Part shown: piece by piece, positions 4,350 to 6,446 of the stretch
How positions within the stretch are numbered: position 1 is the stretch's first letter
Layout: each line of letters starts with the position of its first letter
From: an uncultured Lachnospiraceae bacterium
Lineage (GTDB): Bacteria > Bacillota > Clostridia > Lachnospirales > Lachnospiraceae
Reading direction: 5' to 3'
Assembly: GCA_902783095.1 (NCBI GenBank)
Contig: CACZPX010000043.1
Coordinates: 1 to 6,446 of the forward strand
Length of the DNA stretch: 6,446 nt
Program-made: the position numbers and the translations under genes
Notes under the pieces: generated by a model
What the model saw: the letters and a program-made list of their open reading frames with translations, nothing else
Database searches by the model: none
Told to the model about the DNA's origin: nothing

Positions 4350-6446
4350 TCAGTCGTTGAACTGCGGGTCGGACAGGTCCACGGACACCTGGATGCTCAC
4401 GCCCTTTTCCTGCATGGTGATGCCGTACAGGGTCTCCGCGGCCTGCATGGTGCCGCGGCGGTGCGTGATCGCGATGATCTGCGTATTGCCCTTCAGCCGC
4501 TTTAAATACCCCGCGAAGCGGTCCACGTTCGGCTCGTCCAGCGCGGCTTCGATCTCGTCCACCAGGCAGAACGGCGAGGGCTTCAGGTTCTGGATCGCAA
4601 AGATCAGGGCGATGGCCGTAAGGGCCTTTTCGCCGCCGGAGAGCTGCATCATGTTCTGCAGCTTCTTGCCCGGGGGCTGCGCGATGACGCTCACGCCGCA
4701 GTCCAGCAGGTCCTGGCCCTCCCCGCGCACCAGCTGCAGATCGGCCACGCCGCCGCCGAACAGGTCGTTGAACACCACGTTGAACTCCGCGCGGATCTGC
4801 CTGAAATTCTTCTCAAACTGCCTGCGCATGCCGGCTTCCAGCTCTTCAATGATGGAGAGCAGGGAGTCGCGCGCGGCGAGCAGGTCCGTATACTGCCCGG
4901 ACAGAAATTCGTAGCGCTCCGACACTTCCTTTTCCTCGTCGATGGCGTTGACGTTGACCGGGCCCAGCTCCTTGATCTCCGCCTTTTTCTGTTTGATACG
5001 GCGGCGCAGCTCAGTTAACGACAGGTCACCGTCGTACTGCAGATGCTCCGCCTCGGCAGGCGTCAGGCCGTACTCGTCCCAGATGTTCTGCACCAGCGCG
5101 TCAAAGGCTTCCTGCGCCCGCTCCCGCTGGTTCTGCACGCGGTACAGGTCCTTTTCCAGCGCGGAGATGCGCTCGTTGGAGCTCTCGCGCTCTTCCACCA
5201 TCTCCTTCTGCCTGCGGTTGAAATTGTCCCTGCGGGCCACGGCGCCCTTTAAGCGGTAGCCGCTCTGACGGATCGCCTCCTCGGCCTGCGCCAGCGTCTC
5301 CTTGGCCGCGTCCAGCTGCGCCAGCTTTTCCGATATCTGCAGGCCGTCCGGATCGCCGCGTCTTACCAGCGCCTCCTTTTCCGTCCGCAGATCCTCCGCC
5401 TCGGCCGTGAGCCTGCGGATGTTCTGCAGCAGGAAGGCGTCCCGCTCCGTCAGGCGGGTGTACTCCTGCCGCTTGACGGAGATCTCCTCCGCCACGGCCA
5501 CGCGCTCCGCGCGCAGCTTTTCCAGAAGCGCCGTATAGTTCTCGTTTTCGCTGCGGTGCTTTTCGTCCTGCGCCCTTGCGATGGCGGTCTCCTTTTCCGC
5601 CTTCTCCCGGCTCTCCTGCAGGTCCTGCAGCCGGCGGTCTATGGCCGCGAGCGCCGCCTCCGCCTCCCGCAGGGCCTCGCGCTGACGTTCGGCCTCCGCG
5701 CGGGCCTGGTTCTGTGCGGCGGAAAGCTCCGTCGCCCGGATGCGCACCGCGTACACCGCCTCGTTTGCGGCGTCCGCCTCCAGCGTCTTTTTGGCCAGGG
5801 CGTCTTCGGAAGCGGCGATCTGCCGCTTTACGGCGTCCGCCTCCTCCGCGTATTTCTTCATCTCCTTCTTCAGGTCCGCGATCTGACGGCCGCGGCCCAG
5901 AAGGTTGGCGTTGCTCTTAAAGGAACCGCCGGTGATCGCGCCGCCGGGCGTCAGATGTTCGCCGTCCAGCGTGACCATATTGATGCTGTAGCCGTACTTG
6001 CGCGCGATGGCCGTGGCGTGGTCCATGGTGTCCACGACCAGGGTCCTGCCCAACAGGGAGGAGACGATCCCGGCGTACCGGGCCTCCGCCTGCACCAGGT
6101 CCGCGGCCAGCCCCAGCGCGCCGGTCTCGCGCAGCGCCTCGCGGCGGTTGAAGCCGCCGTCCGCGCGCACCGCGTCCATCGGCAGGAAGGTGGCCCTGCC
6201 GTAGCGGTTCTTCTTTAAATATTCGATCAGTTCCTTGGCCGCGCGCTCCTGCGTCACGACGATGTTCTGGATGCGGTTTCCCAGGGCCGTCTCGATGGCC
6301 GTCTCGTACTGCTTTTCGGTGCGGATGATATCCGCCACCACGCCGCAGATCTCCGGCCGGTCCCTGCGCCGGTCCATCACCCGTCTGATGCTCTCGCCGT
6401 AGCCGTCGTAGCGTTCCGCCAGGGCGGTGAGCGTCTCCAGTCTGGA
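4350..6446 (-). CDS. smc: Chromosome segregation ATPase SMC, 5' part beyond window edge
   Basis: SMC forms a dimeric ring ATPase, with ScpA and ScpB, that extrudes and organises chromosomal DNA. The reading frame is open to the right edge; 698 residues are visible, roughly the last 60 percent of a typical protein of about 1,190. The window begins in the coil just before the hinge (ERYDGYGESI). The hinge spans about visible residues 31-175, with ALGNRIQNIV, GRATFLP and the end motif TPGGAITGGS (166-175). A long Glu/Arg/Ala-rich coiled-coil arm follows to about 510, including the ELGPVNVNAI motif (493-502). The ATPase head carries the signature LSGGEKALTA (602-611), Walker B PFCLVDE (625-631, with D630 and E631), D-loop ALDEPN (635-640) and switch TH (661-662). 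All C-terminal catalytic motifs look intact. A GTG at 6380 is internal, not a start. The TGA stop lies 25 bases before ftsY, implying co-transcription. Confidence 0.97.
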   Translation of the reverse strand, partial: SRLETLTALAERYDGYGESIRRVMDRRRDRPEICGVVADIIRTEKQYETAIETALGNRIQNIVVTQERAAKELIEYLKKNRYGRATFLPMDAVRADGGFNRREALRETGALGLAADLVQAEARYAGIVSSLLGRTLVVDTMDHATAIARKYGYSINMVTLDGEHLTPGGAITGGSFKSNANLLGRGRQIADLKKEMKKYAEEADAVKRQIAASEDALAKKTLEADAANEAVYAVRIRATELSAAQNQARAEAERQREALREAEAALAAIDRRLQDLQESREKAEKETAIARAQDEKHRSENENYTALLEKLRAERVAVAEEISVKRQEYTRLTERDAFLLQNIRRLTAEAEDLRTEKEALVRRGDPDGLQISEKLAQLDAAKETLAQAEEAIRQSGYRLKGAVARRDNFNRRQKEMVEERESSNERISALEKDLYRVQNQRERAQEAFDALVQNIWDEYGLTPAEAEHLQYDGDLSLTELRRRIKQKKAEIKELGPVNVNAIDEEKEVSERYEFLSGQYTDLLAARDSLLSIIEELEAGMRRQFEKNFRQIRAEFNVVFNDLFGGGVADLQLVRGEGQDLLDCGVSVIAQPPGKKLQNMMQLSGGEKALTAIALIFAIQNLKPSPFCLVDEIEAALDEPNVDRFAGYLKRLKGNTQIIAITHRRGTMQAAETLYGITMQEKGVSIQVSVDLSDPQFND

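Noticed and set aside
5556..6218. A 220-codon plus-strand open frame opposite smc
   Set aside because: It is low-complexity (Arg, Leu, Gly, Val), matches no family and overlaps the conserved SMC hinge and coil on the minus strand.
6378..6380. GTG as a possible start of a 676-residue protein
   Set aside because: The frame stays open to the window edge and the upstream residues (ERYDGYGESI) match SMC just before the hinge, so this codon is internal.
1..6446. CRISPR arrays, insertion sequences, defence or novel multi-gene systems
   Set aside because: Reading both strands I saw no direct-repeat array, transposase, terminal inverted repeats or unrecognised gene. Every long minus-strand frame belongs to a well-known family.

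Overview
All recognisable genes in this window lie on the minus strand. Read in the direction of transcription, right to left, the order is: the C-terminal part of smc, ftsY, a short control region, then oppB, oppC, oppD and the start of oppF. The smc-ftsY pair is the arrangement known from Firmicutes such as Bacillus subtilis (rnc-smc-ftsY). Strong AGGAGG-type ribosome sites, a GC-rich coding style and the short intergenic gaps suggest a fairly GC-rich member of the Clostridia (Lachnospiraceae-like). That placement is inference from gene content and style, not a database match.

Region by region: 4350-6446 encodes the hinge, second coiled-coil arm and C-terminal ATPase half of the chromosome-organising SMC ATPase; its N-terminal half lies beyond the right edge. 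3449-4324 encodes FtsY, the signal recognition particle receptor GTPase. 3357-3448 is a 92-base gap that contains a Rho-independent terminator closing the smc-ftsY unit and a near-consensus sigma-A promoter (TTGACA, 17 bases, TATGAT) for the next operon. The two overlap so that the promoter's own transcript lacks the outer half of the terminator stem. 495-3356 encodes the two permeases and the first ATPase of a di/oligopeptide ABC importer. 1-494 is the N-terminal 164 codons of the second ATPase, cut by the left edge after its signature motif.

Together OppB and OppC would form the membrane pore and OppD and OppF the ATP-hydrolysing pair. The extracellular solute-binding lipoprotein (OppA/DppA) is not in view; it may follow oppF beyond the left edge or be encoded elsewhere. 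FtsY would deliver nascent membrane proteins, including permeases of this type, to the translocon, but the shared location need not mean a functional link.

I found no CRISPR array, mobile element, RNA gene, defence locus or unrecognised gene. The window is largely housekeeping. The observations worth a second look are the interlocked terminator and promoter, two deviations in FtsY (a shortened first N-domain helix and a Glu in place of the G4 Asp), a degenerate OppF signature motif, and an iron-sulfur-type cysteine set in OppD.
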